Shown one piece after another: positions 33,482 to 41,730 of a stretch of DNA of 64,000 nucleotides; within the stretch, counting starts at the first letter, position 1, and each line of letters starts with the position of its first letter. A model generated the notes under the pieces. It did no database searches and had not been told where the DNA came from. It saw only the letters and a list, made by a program, of their open reading frames with translations. A program made the position numbers and the translations under genes. This DNA is from Nonomuraea soli (GTDB lineage Bacteria > Actinomycetota > Actinomycetes > Streptosporangiales > Streptosporangiaceae): assembly GCF_013761175.1 (NCBI RefSeq), contig NZ_JACDUR010000014.1, positions 1 to 64,000 on the forward strand, given 5' to 3'.

Positions 33482-33700
33482 ATGACCGCTTCCGCCGCGG
33501 AGCACGCCGCGACGCTGGAGAACGACGCCAGGATCGTGAAGGAGTGCGGGGCACGGCTGGCGGGGGTCCTCGCCGGCATGGGCGACGACGCCCCCACCTG
33601 GCTGAGGGAGCTCGTCGACGCGCACAGGGCCGCGTGCGAGGTCGCTTCCGGCGACCTCGCCGCGGCCGCCAGGCGACTGCGGCGCCTGGCCGAGGGCTGA
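33482..33700 (+). CDS. Small helical protein at the end of the peroxidase operon
   Basis: 72 residues, all-helical and charged, no recognised domain. A good GGGGGAG site precedes the ATG, and it lies 15 bp after the hydrolase gene on the same strand. Coding bias (GC third positions) fits a real gene. Function unknown. Confidence 0.6.
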   Translation: MTASAAEHAATLENDARIVKECGARLAGVLAGMGDDAPTWLRELVDAHRAACEVASGDLAAAARRLRRLAEG

Positions 33701-33709
33701 CCTCTCCCG

Positions 33710-36172
33710 TCAGCGCATCGCCGCCTCGCGCGGCTCGGCCAGGTCCACGTGGTGGTGACGCTCCAGCTTGGCGCCCTCGACGTCGACGTCGGGCAGGATG
33801 CGGTCCAGCCAGCGCGGCAGCCACCAGGCCTTGTCCCCGGCCAGGTGCATGACCGCCGGGATGATCAGCATGCGGACCACGAAGGCGTCGACCAGCACGC
33901 CGAAGGCCAGCGCGAACCCGACGGGCCTGATCATCGTCATGTGGGAGAACATGAACCCGCCGAACACCGAGATCATGATGATCGCCGCGGCGGTGACCAC
34001 CGCGCGCCCGGCGCGCACACCCTCGGCCACCGCCAGCCTGGCCGGTGAGCCGTGGGCGTAGGCCTCGCGCATGCCCGAGGTGAGGAAGAGCTGGTAGTCC
34101 ATGGCCAGCCCGAACAGGATGCCCACCATCAGGGTCGGCAGGAAGTTCAGGATCGGGCCCGGGTCGCTGACGCCGAACACGTCGCCGAGCCAGCCCCACT
34201 GGTAGATGGCGGTGACGCCGCCCAGCGCCGCGAACAACGACAGGACGAATCCGGCCGTGGCGATGAGGGGCACCAGGATCGAGCGGAACACGACGATCAG
34301 GATGAGCAGCGACAGGCCGATGACCAGGGCGAGATAGGTCGGCAGGGCGTCGGACAGCTTCTCCGAGATGTCGATGTTGGCGCTGGCGCTGCCGGCGACC
34401 GACAACGTGGCGTCATGCCCGTCGAGGCCGAGCGTACGGCCGCGCAGGTCGTGGACCAGGTCCTCGGTCGACTCCGAGGTCGGGCCGCCGGTCGGGACGA
34501 CCTGGAAGACCAGGACGGTGCCCTCGTCGTTGGCGCCGATGGGGGCGACGGCCGTCACGTTCTCCACGCCCATGAGCTGCTTGCCGAGCTCGGCCTGGGC
34601 GGGCACGAGATCGTCGCCGCTCACGCCCTTGGCCAGGTCGGCGACGACCACCAGCGGCCCGTTGGCGCCCTCGCCGAACTCCTTGGCGGTGGTGGTGTAG
34701 GCCCGGTACTGCGTGGAGTCGGCCGCCTCGGTGGCGCCGGTCGGCAGGCCCAGGCGCATCGACATGGCGGGAAGCGCGATGACGGCCAGGACACCGATGC
34801 CGGCCACGATGCGCACGACGGCGCTGCCGGCCGACATCGTCTTGACGGGCTTGCCGGAGGTCGCCGCGTGGGCGCCCGACGGGGTGCCGCGCCGGGGGAG
34901 CACCCGGCGGCCGAGCAGGCCGAGCAGCGCCGGGGTCATGGTCACGGCGACCAGCACCGCGACGGCGATGGCGACGGCGCCGATGGTGCCCATGAGGGCG
35001 AGGAACGGGATGCCCGTGACGTTCAGCGCCAGCAGGGCGATGAGCACGGTGCTGCCGGCGAAGACGACGGCGTTGCCGCTGGTGCCGTTGGCCAGGCCGA
35101 TCGACTCCACGACCGGCATGCCGGCCTTCAGCTGCCTGCGGTGGCGGTGCAGGATGAACAGGGAGTAGTCGATGCCGACGGCCAGGCCGAGCATGGCGCC
35201 CAGGATCGGCGTCACCGACGTCATCTCGACGGTCCCCGACAGCGCCATGGCGCCCGCGACGGCCACGCCGACGCCGAGCAGCGCGTTGAGGATCGGCAGC
35301 CCGGCGGCGACGAGGGTGCCGGTCATGATGACCAGCACGAGCGCCGCGACGGCCAGGCCCACGGCCTCGCCGACGCCGCCGAGCTGCATCTCGCCCTGCA
35401 TGATCTCGGCGGAGTAGTCCGCGGTGACGCCGCCGGGAAGGGCTGCGTCGATGGTCTTGGTGACGGCTTCCTTCGTCTCCGGGGTGATCTCCTGCTGCGG
35501 CTTGTCGAACACGACGGTCGCGATCGCGGTCGAGCCGCTGGAGGAGACGGTGCGCAGCTCCTCGGAGGCGGACAGCAGATCACGGCCCTGGAGCAGTTGC
35601 TGCTCCGACTCCTTCAGCGTGGTGTCCTGCTTGTCGAGCTCCTCCTGCTGCGCGTCGAGGCCGGCGACGGTGGCCTCCAGCTGCGGGGTGGAGCCGGCCT
35701 GCTCGATGGCCGCCTCGGCCTGCGAGCGGGCCTCGTCGAGCTGCTCCTGGCCCTTCTCCAGCTGCTCACGGCCCGCGTCGACCTTGGCCAGCCCGTCCTC
35801 GACCTTCTTGGCCTGCTCCGCACGCATGCCGGCGGTGACGAACGGGTCGGCGACCTGGTCGACGCCTTCCAGCCCGTCGACCTCGCGCAGCGTGTCGCTG
35901 ATGGCCTCGCGCTGGGCGTCGGTCAGCGGGGAGCCGTCCTTGGCGTGGAAGACGACCGTTCCCGTGCCGCCGCTGGCCACCGGGAGCTCGGCCTTCAGCC
36001 GGTCGGTCACCTGGGCCGTCGGCGTGCCCGGGATGGTCATGGTGGAGCTCATCGTCCCGCCGAAGGCCAGGAACGCTCCAACGGCCAGAGCCAGGGCGAG
36101 GATCCAGGCGATGATCACCCACCAGGCCCGGCGGGCGGAGAACCGGCCCAACCGGTAGAGCAGCTCAGCCAT
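33710..36172 (-). CDS. MMPL/RND-type membrane transporter
   Basis: 820 residues, twelve membrane helices in two MMPL halves. The first extracytoplasmic loop carries a Gln/Glu-rich coiled coil (about 115-200). Conserved GIDYSLFILHRHR (about 325-337) and GLAMDYQLFLTSGMREA motifs contain the Asp-Tyr pairs that relay protons. Such proteins export lipids, peptides or drugs. It is divergent from a TetR gene across two strong inverted repeats, so it is likely repressed by that protein. Convergent with the peroxidase operon, it could export its product, but no direct link is visible. Confidence 0.93.
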   Translation of the reverse strand: MAELLYRLGRFSARRAWWVIIAWILALALAVGAFLAFGGTMSSTMTIPGTPTAQVTDRLKAELPVASGGTGTVVFHAKDGSPLTDAQREAISDTLREVDGLEGVDQVADPFVTAGMRAEQAKKVEDGLAKVDAGREQLEKGQEQLDEARSQAEAAIEQAGSTPQLEATVAGLDAQQEELDKQDTTLKESEQQLLQGRDLLSASEELRTVSSSGSTAIATVVFDKPQQEITPETKEAVTKTIDAALPGGVTADYSAEIMQGEMQLGGVGEAVGLAVAALVLVIMTGTLVAAGLPILNALLGVGVAVAGAMALSGTVEMTSVTPILGAMLGLAVGIDYSLFILHRHRRQLKAGMPVVESIGLANGTSGNAVVFAGSTVLIALLALNVTGIPFLALMGTIGAVAIAVAVLVAVTMTPALLGLLGRRVLPRRGTPSGAHAATSGKPVKTMSAGSAVVRIVAGIGVLAVIALPAMSMRLGLPTGATEAADSTQYRAYTTTAKEFGEGANGPLVVVADLAKGVSGDDLVPAQAELGKQLMGVENVTAVAPIGANDEGTVLVFQVVPTGGPTSESTEDLVHDLRGRTLGLDGHDATLSVAGSASANIDISEKLSDALPTYLALVIGLSLLILIVVFRSILVPLIATAGFVLSLFAALGGVTAIYQWGWLGDVFGVSDPGPILNFLPTLMVGILFGLAMDYQLFLTSGMREAYAHGSPARLAVAEGVRAGRAVVTAAAIIMISVFGGFMFSHMTMIRPVGFALAFGVLVDAFVVRMLIIPAVMHLAGDKAWWLPRWLDRILPDVDVEGAKLERHHHVDLAEPREAAMR

Positions 36173-36202
36173 CGTCGACCTTCCGAAGTGCGGGCAAATA
36201 AC

Positions 36203-36219
36203 CGGATAACGGGTATCCG
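36203..36219. promoter_or_regulatory. Inverted repeat CGGATA-N5-TATCCG upstream of the MMPL gene
   Basis: 6-bp arms 36203-36208 and 36214-36219, about 31 bp before the MMPL start. It shares the GGAT/ATCC core with the larger palindrome at 36236-36262 and with the half-site TATCCGCTT at 36284-36292, so it is probably a secondary site for the TetR protein. Confidence 0.5.
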
Positions 36220-36235
36220 ATTCTGGAGTCTAATG

Positions 36236-36262
36236 CGAAGCGGATGATGCTCATCCGCTTCG
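36236..36262. promoter_or_regulatory. 27-bp TetR operator between the MMPL and tetR genes
   Basis: Perfect 12-bp arms (36236-36247 and 36251-36262; CGAAGCGGATGA / TCATCCGCTTCG) with a 3-nt centre. Location and symmetry fit binding by the divergent TetR protein. Confidence 0.75.
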
Positions 36263-36309
36263 GTCTGTGATGTTGATCCCACCTATCCGCTTGGAGGTAC
36301 GCTCGACGC

Positions 36310-36969
36310 GTGATGCCACGACCCGACACCGCCAAGCCCGGTGCGCTGCGCCGCGACGCCGAGCGCAACCGGGAACGCGTGGTGCGCGCGGCGCGCGAGC
36401 TGTTCGCCGAACGCGGCCTGTCCGCCGGCTTCAACGAGGTCGCCCACCGCGCCGGCGTCGGAGTCGGCACCGTCTACCGGCGCTTCGCCGACAAGGACGA
36501 GCTCATCCGCGCGGCCCTGGAAGAACCGCTGCACGAGCTGATCGAGGTCGCCCAGCGCGCCGTCGAGGCCTCACGCGCCTGGGACGGACTGGAACTGCTC
36601 CTCGACAGCATCACCCAGCTGCTGGTCGACAACCTCGGCCTGCGCGACGTGGCGCTCGGCGGGGGAGCCTGGGACCTCGGCGTCGACGAGGTCGAACGTG
36701 TCGCCGAGGTCATGGCCGCACTGCTCGAACGCGCCGCCGTGGAGGGCGACCTTCGCGAGGGCGTCCAGGGTGACGACGTGGTGATGGTGCTGTGGCTGGT
36801 GACCGACCTCGCCCAGCACTCCGGCCAGGTACGCCCCGGCCTGCACCGCCGCTACCTGCAGGTGCTCCTCGACGGCCTCCGATCGGGCCCGGGCCGCGCG
36901 CCGCTGGTGGAGGGCTTCACCGAGGAACAGGCCCAGTCCATCTGCCGCCGCTGGGCGGGAGCTCCCTGA
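36310..36969 (+). CDS. TetR-family regulator of the MMPL transporter
   Basis: 219 residues from GTG (GGAGG 11 nt upstream; an adjacent ATG at 36313 is possible). N-terminal TetR helix-turn-helix: RVVRAARELFAERGLSAGFN, VGVGTVYRRFADKDELI. The C-terminal ligand domain is helical. It is divergent from the MMPL gene with its operator between them, suggesting ligand-relieved repression of export. Its 3' end overlaps the convergent permease gene by 53 bp. Confidence 0.92.
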   Translation: MMPRPDTAKPGALRRDAERNRERVVRAARELFAERGLSAGFNEVAHRAGVGVGTVYRRFADKDELIRAALEEPLHELIEVAQRAVEASRAWDGLELLLDSITQLLVDNLGLRDVALGGGAWDLGVDEVERVAEVMAALLERAAVEGDLREGVQGDDVVMVLWLVTDLAQHSGQVRPGLHRRYLQVLLDGLRSGPGRAPLVEGFTEEQAQSICRRWAGAP

Positions 36970-38389
36970 TCCGGCGCTCGAGGCCGGTGCGGTGGGCCAG
37001 GCCGACCGCGAGCGCGGCCCAGGCGAAGGTCACCGCCAGGCCCGCCCAGGGTGGTTGCGGGTAGTAGCCCGCGAGCAGCGACGCGTCCACCTCCACGTGG
37101 GCGAACGTGGGCACGCTCTGCGTGATCGCGAATCCGGCCGCCGGGGTGAAGAGCAGCAGCCAGGGCGCCACCCCCGCGCCGGCCAGCAGGTACGGCACGA
37201 CGACGAGGGCGGCCGCCAGCCCGATCGCCGCAGGCCGCCACCTGACCAGCGCGGCCAGGCCGTACGCCAGCACGGCGGCGGCGGCGGTGAGCGCCGCGAA
37301 GCCGACGATCACCCGCAGCTCGGTGGCCCACGTGAGCGGCTGGACCCGGTTCTCGTTGGCCCGCAACAGCGCGAGCCCGGCCGGGACGGCGATTCCCGAG
37401 GCGAGCAGCCCTGCGGCGAAGGCCGCCGTGCCGACGACCGCGGCGCCGGCGACCAGGGATCGGTGCCTGCCGAAGGCTCTCGCGCCGACGACGAGCACCA
37501 GGACCATCCCCACGGCCCCGCCGATCAGCGTGAGGTCGGCCCGCAGGCCGCCCTCCATCACCGCGGGCCCGATGTCGCCCACGCCGGTCACGACGAGCGT
37601 GTCACCGGACTCGACGACCCCGCCCGGGTGATGTGGCGTCGTGCCGTCCGCCTCCATGGCGACGCCGACGTCGTCGTGCTGCCACGACCCGTTCGCGCCC
37701 TGCGGCGCGACCTGGTCGAAGGTTGCCGTGACCTGCGAGAACGCTCTGGCCATGTCCCACCGGGCGCCGGGCGAGGCGGCGAACAGCCCGATCTCCACCG
37801 TCGGCGGCAGCCCGGCGAGCTCGGCCGTGCCGACCTTCGTCCACGCCCGGCCGTCGTCGGACTCGTAGCCCGTGACCGTGTCGCCCGCCCTGGTCAGCCG
37901 AAGCCACTGGGCGCCGTTGTGGGGGCCGCCCGCCACGTCGTGGATGTAGTTGTGCTGCATCCGCACGCCATGGTCGCCGGTGAGCATGACGGCCGCGTAC
38001 GGCGTGCCCTGCTTGAGACTCTGCCTGACCAGGAGCCCGGCCTTCGCCCACGGCACCACCCCTTCCACGACGTTCCGCACCCCGGCCACGGGATGCGGCA
38101 TCCTGATCAGGCCGGTCATGCCGGAGACGCGGGCGACGACGCTGCCGTCGCCGGTGAGCGGCCGGTGCACGTAGAAGTAGCGGTCGATGACGGCGGTGCC
38201 GTCGGGGCCGACGAGAGGCGCGGGGCAGGCGCCCTCGCCTTCCCCGGTGACGCAGGTGCTGCGCGCGCCGCCGGTCACCAGCAGGCCGAGCACGACGGTG
38301 ACCAGCACGGAGGCGGCCAGGGTGAGCGCCCAGCCACGCACGCGGCGCAACCCGGCCCATTCCGCCCGGTAGAGGGTGAGGAAAGTCAT
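36917..38389 (-). CDS. ABC-2-like membrane protein with an extracytoplasmic beta-sandwich
   Basis: 490 residues from the ATG at 38389. One N-terminal helix (AEWAGLRRVRGWALTLAASV) leads into a soluble domain of about 200 residues resembling DUF1349/concanavalin-like sandwiches (GLLVRQSLKQGTPYAAVMLT, DTVTGYESDDGRAWTKVGTA). Five to six C-terminal helices follow. The fold order TM-lectin-TM is unusual. I read it as a permease-like protein that may bind a glycan or other outside ligand; no ATPase of its own is adjacent on this strand. Confidence 0.75.
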   Translation of the reverse strand: MTFLTLYRAEWAGLRRVRGWALTLAASVLVTVVLGLLVTGGARSTCVTGEGEGACPAPLVGPDGTAVIDRYFYVHRPLTGDGSVVARVSGMTGLIRMPHPVAGVRNVVEGVVPWAKAGLLVRQSLKQGTPYAAVMLTGDHGVRMQHNYIHDVAGGPHNGAQWLRLTRAGDTVTGYESDDGRAWTKVGTAELAGLPPTVEIGLFAASPGARWDMARAFSQVTATFDQVAPQGANGSWQHDDVGVAMEADGTTPHHPGGVVESGDTLVVTGVGDIGPAVMEGGLRADLTLIGGAVGMVLVLVVGARAFGRHRSLVAGAAVVGTAAFAAGLLASGIAVPAGLALLRANENRVQPLTWATELRVIVGFAALTAAAAVLAYGLAALVRWRPAAIGLAAALVVVPYLLAGAGVAPWLLLFTPAAGFAITQSVPTFAHVEVDASLLAGYYPQPPWAGLAVTFAWAALAVGLAHRTGLERRIRELPPSGGRWTGPVPR

Positions 38390-38501
38390 GCCGACGGTTG
38401 TACGCGGGCCCCGGTCGCGGCCCGGTCGCGGACGCCGCGACCTGGCTGCGACCGGCGATCTGGCATCGTTGCCCCATGGCACCCCGACCCGGCGGCGAAC
38501 G

Positions 38502-39164
38502 ATGAGGGTCCTCGTCGTCGAGGACTTCGAGGTTCTCGCCCGTTCCCTGGGCACCGGGCTGCGCCGCGAGGGCATGGCCGTAGACGTGGTCCTGGACGGC
38601 ACCGCGGCCCTCGAACGGCTGGCCGCCACCAGGTACGACGTGGTGGTGCTCGACCGTGACCTGCCCGGCGTGCACGGCGACGAGATCTGCCGCCGTCTCG
38701 CTCACGGGCGCAGTGAAACGCGCGTGCTGATGCTCACCGCCTCGGGCACCCTGCAGGACCGGGTCCACGGGCTGGGCCTGGGCGCCGACGACTACCTGCC
38801 CAAGCCGTTCGCCTTCGCCGAGCTGGTCGCCCGGGTGCGCGCCCTGGGCAGGCGGGCCGCGCCGCCGCTGCCGCCCGTGCTGGTCTGCGGTGACATCACC
38901 CTCGATCCCGCTCGCCGGACAGCCGTCCGGGCGGGGCGGCGGCTGGAGCTGAGCCCGAGGGAGTTCGCCCTGCTGGAGTGCCTGCTTGCCGTACCCGGTC
39001 TGGTCATCTCGGCGGAGGAACTGCTCGAACGGGCCTGGGACGAGGCGGCCGACCCGTTCAGCAGCGCCGTCAAGCACACGATGCACCGGTTGCGTGCCAA
39101 GCTCGGCGATCCTCCGGTGATCGAGACCGTGCGCGAGGCCGGCTATCGCATCGGCCCGGCATGA
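38502..39164 (+). CDS. OmpR-family response regulator
   Basis: 220 residues. The start at 38502 gives MRVLVVEDFEVLARSL. The receiver has D51 in VVVLDRDLPG and a Lys in YLPKPF; the C-terminal winged helix spans about 125-218 (LSPREFALLECLLAVPG, HTMHRLRAKLG, VREAGYRIG). Coupled to the kinase by ATGA. A direct repeat at 40246-40262, just before the downstream ABC operon, fits its expected DNA site. Confidence 0.94.
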   Translation: MRVLVVEDFEVLARSLGTGLRREGMAVDVVLDGTAALERLAATRYDVVVLDRDLPGVHGDEICRRLAHGRSETRVLMLTASGTLQDRVHGLGLGADDYLPKPFAFAELVARVRALGRRAAPPLPPVLVCGDITLDPARRTAVRAGRRLELSPREFALLECLLAVPGLVISAEELLERAWDEAADPFSSAVKHTMHRLRAKLGDPPVIETVREAGYRIGPA

Positions 39165-40213
39165 CGCCCCGCCGGTCGTTGCGTGCGCGGCTGGCGCTGG
39201 CCTACGCGGCGGGCATCTACGCGGCCGGGGTGCTGGTGGTCGTGCTGGTCGACGTGCCGCTGGTCAGCATCGACGCGACCGCTCCCGACGGGAGCCCCGC
39301 GCCCGGCTCCGAGGCGGGCATCGCCCTGCCGCAGCTGCTCCTCGGGTCGGCCGTGGCGCTGCTGGTGCTGATCCCTGTCGCGCTGGCGCTGGGGTGGTAC
39401 GTCGCCGGGCGTTTCCTGCGCCCGCTGCGCGCCATCACCGCCACCGCCCAGGTGATCTCCGCAGGTGACCTGCACCGGCGCCTCGACCTGGGCGAGCCGG
39501 CCGACGAGCTGACCGAGCTGGGCCGCACGCTCGACGACCTGTTCGCCCGCCTGCAGGCCTCCTTCGACGCGCAGCGGCACTTCGTCGCCAACGCCTCCCA
39601 CGAACTGCGTACCCCGCTGGCCGGGATGCGCACGCTGCTGGAGGTCACCCTGGCCGACCCCGACGCCGACGCCGCCACCCTGCGCGCGGCGTGCGAGGAG
39701 GCGTTGTCGCTGGGCGAGCACCAGGAGCGGCTCGTGCAGTCCCTGCTCACGCTGGCGACCAGCGAGCGCGGCGTCGCCCGCTGGGAGAGTGTCGATCTCG
39801 CCCTGGTCGCCGGGGAGGTGCTAGCCTCCGGGCGCGCCGCGGGCCGCGACCTCACCGCCGACCTGGAGCCCGCGCTGACGGCCGGCGATCCGCGCCTGGT
39901 CGAGAGCCTGATCGCCAACCTCGTCGACAACGCCGTGCGCCACAACCACGACGGCGGGCACGTCCGGGTCCTCACACGGACCAGCGGCACGCGGGCGGTG
40001 CTGACGGTCGTCAACAGCGGACCGCTGATCGCCGGCGACCAAATCCAGCGGCTGTTCCAGCCGTTCCAGAAACTCGCCCCAGGACCGCACGGCTCCGGGC
40101 TCGGCCTGGCGATCGTTCACGCGGTCGCCCAGGCCCACCACGCCGGCCTCAGTGCCTGCCCCCGCCCGGAGGGCGGCCTGTCGATCACGGTGACGTTCAC
40201 CGCTTCTGGCTGA
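39161..40213 (+). CDS. Sensor histidine kinase (HAMP, HisKA)
   Basis: 350 residues. Two membrane helices (about 10-30 and 62-85) flank a short outside loop; then HAMP, HisKA with H147 in FVANASHELRTPL, and HATPase_c (NLVDNAVRHN, GSGLGLAIVHAVAQAH). Together with the preceding regulator it forms a two-component system placed directly before a three-gene ABC efflux operon, the usual Bce/Vex-like association. Confidence 0.94.
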   Translation: MTPRRSLRARLALAYAAGIYAAGVLVVVLVDVPLVSIDATAPDGSPAPGSEAGIALPQLLLGSAVALLVLIPVALALGWYVAGRFLRPLRAITATAQVISAGDLHRRLDLGEPADELTELGRTLDDLFARLQASFDAQRHFVANASHELRTPLAGMRTLLEVTLADPDADAATLRAACEEALSLGEHQERLVQSLLTLATSERGVARWESVDLALVAGEVLASGRAAGRDLTADLEPALTAGDPRLVESLIANLVDNAVRHNHDGGHVRVLTRTSGTRAVLTVVNSGPLIAGDQIQRLFQPFQKLAPGPHGSGLGLAIVHAVAQAHHAGLSACPRPEGGLSITVTFTASG

Positions 40214-40239
40214 GCCGTCGCCGGGCGCGGCGGCAATGC

Positions 40240-40262
40240 TACGTGCAACGTACCTACAACGT
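40240..40262 (+). promoter_or_regulatory. Direct repeat CAACGT x2 at 11-bp period before the ABC operon
   Basis: CAACGT at 40246-40251 and again at 40257-40262, exactly one helical turn apart, as in OmpR-family operators. A small inverted repeat TACGT-GCA-ACGTA (40240-40252) overlaps the first copy. The position, about 50 bp before the ABC start, suits activation by the adjacent OmpR-type regulator. Confidence 0.5.
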
Positions 40263-40312
40263 TTTGGGGCCGCCGGTTGTGATCGGTCCCCGTTTCACCC
40301 GATGCTCTCAGC

Positions 40313-40921
40313 GTGCTGTCGTGCGAAGATCTGGCCTGCCGGGCGGGCGGCCGGGAGATCATCTCCGGGTTCCGGCTCGAGGTCGCGCCGGGTGAGCGGG
40401 TCGCCCTCATGGGACCGTCGGGCTCAGGCAAGACCACGCTGCTGACCACGCTCGCCGGGCTGCTGCCGCCCAGCCGAGGACGCGTGCTGGTGCGGGGCCT
40501 TTCGCTGGCCGAGCGGCCCGACCTGCGGGCGGAGCTGGCGTTGGTCTTCCAGTCGTACGGCCTGCTGTCGTCGCTGACCGCCGCCGAGAACGTCGAGGTG
40601 GCGCTGCGGGCGGCGGGCCACCACCCGTCGGAGGCGATGGACAGGGCCGCGGTCGTGCTGGAACGGCTGAAGGTCTCGGCCTTCGCCGACCACCTGGTCG
40701 AGGAGCTGTCCGGCGGCCAGCAGCAGCGGGTCGCCGTGGCCAGGGCGCTGGCGTTGCGCACGCCGGTGCTGCTGGCCGACGAGCCGACGGCCGAGCAGGA
40801 CGCGGGGCACCGAGGGGTCGTCCTGAAGGAACTCATGGAGGCGGGGGGAGCGCTGGTGGTAGCCACGCATGATCCGGAAGTGGCCGAGCTGTGTGACCGC
40901 GTCGTGGAGTTACGGCCATGA
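40313..40921 (+). CDS. ABC transporter ATPase (LolD-like), first of two
   Basis: 202 residues from GTG. Walker A GPSGSGKTT, Q-loop LVFQSYGLLSSLTAAENV, signature LSGGQQQR, Walker B VLLADEPTAEQ. It is shorter than usual at the C-terminus. Coupled by ATGA to a second ATPase, so the permease downstream is probably driven by a heterodimer. Confidence 0.92.
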   Translation: MLSCEDLACRAGGREIISGFRLEVAPGERVALMGPSGSGKTTLLTTLAGLLPPSRGRVLVRGLSLAERPDLRAELALVFQSYGLLSSLTAAENVEVALRAAGHHPSEAMDRAAVVLERLKVSAFADHLVEELSGGQQQRVAVARALALRTPVLLADEPTAEQDAGHRGVVLKELMEAGGALVVATHDPEVAELCDRVVELRP

Positions 40922-41730
40922 GCATCGCCCGATGCGAGGGCGTCGTGCAGATCTACCGGGCGCAGGATGTCGAGGTCGTCGCCCTGCGCGACGTCGATCT
41001 GGTGGTCGACGAGGGTGAGACCGTGGCCCTTCTCGGCCCGAGCGGCGCGGGCAAGACGACCCTGCTGTGGTTGCTGGCCGGCCTGCTGCGGCCGAGCGCG
41101 GGCCGGGTCTGGATCAACGGCTCCGACCTCGGCTCGCTCGACCAGCGCAAGCTCGACCGGGTGCGCGCCGCCAACCTGGGTGTGGTGCTGCAGAACCCGG
41201 GACGCAACCTCATCCCGTACCTGACCGCGGCGCAGAACGTCGCCTTCGCCCAGCGCGGGCTGCGCCGCGACCGGCGCCGCGTCGGCGACCTGCTCGACCG
41301 GGTGGGGCTGGGCGACATCCGCGACAGCCCGGCGGGCCGGATGTCGGGCGGCGAGCAGCAGAGGCTCGCGGTCGCGGTGGCCCTGGCCAACCGGCCCAGG
41401 CTGCTGCTGGCCGACGAGCCGACCAGCCAGCTCGACGGGGAGAGCGGCCGCGCGGTCGTGGAGCTGATCAGGCAGGCCGCCGAGCAGGAGGGCACGACGG
41501 CCGTCGTCGTCACCCACGACAAGGCGGTGAGCGACGGGCTCAGCCGTACCGTGACCATCCGCGACGGCAGGGTGGGCTCGGAGGGTCGGCGCGGCGAGAA
41601 CCTCGTGGTCGTCGGCCGGGAGGGCGCGGTGCAGGTGCCGCCGGAATACCACCACCTGCTGCCACCCGGATCGCGGGCACGCATCGAGCCGCTGGCCGAC
41701 GGCGTGGTGCTGAGGAGGGTCGAGGGATGA
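40918..41730 (+). CDS. ABC transporter ATPase, second of two
   Basis: 270 residues. Walker A GPSGAGKTT, Q-loop VVLQNPGRNLIPYLTAAQN, signature MSGGEQQR, Walker B LLLADEPTSQL, switch His VVVTHDKAV. The C-terminal 40 residues (REGAVQVPPEYHHLLPPGS) extend beyond the standard domain. ATGA overlaps on both sides tie it to the other ATPase and the permease. Confidence 0.93.
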   Translation: MSIARCEGVVQIYRAQDVEVVALRDVDLVVDEGETVALLGPSGAGKTTLLWLLAGLLRPSAGRVWINGSDLGSLDQRKLDRVRAANLGVVLQNPGRNLIPYLTAAQNVAFAQRGLRRDRRRVGDLLDRVGLGDIRDSPAGRMSGGEQQRLAVAVALANRPRLLLADEPTSQLDGESGRAVVELIRQAAEQEGTTAVVVTHDKAVSDGLSRTVTIRDGRVGSEGRRGENLVVVGREGAVQVPPEYHHLLPPGSRARIEPLADGVVLRRVEG

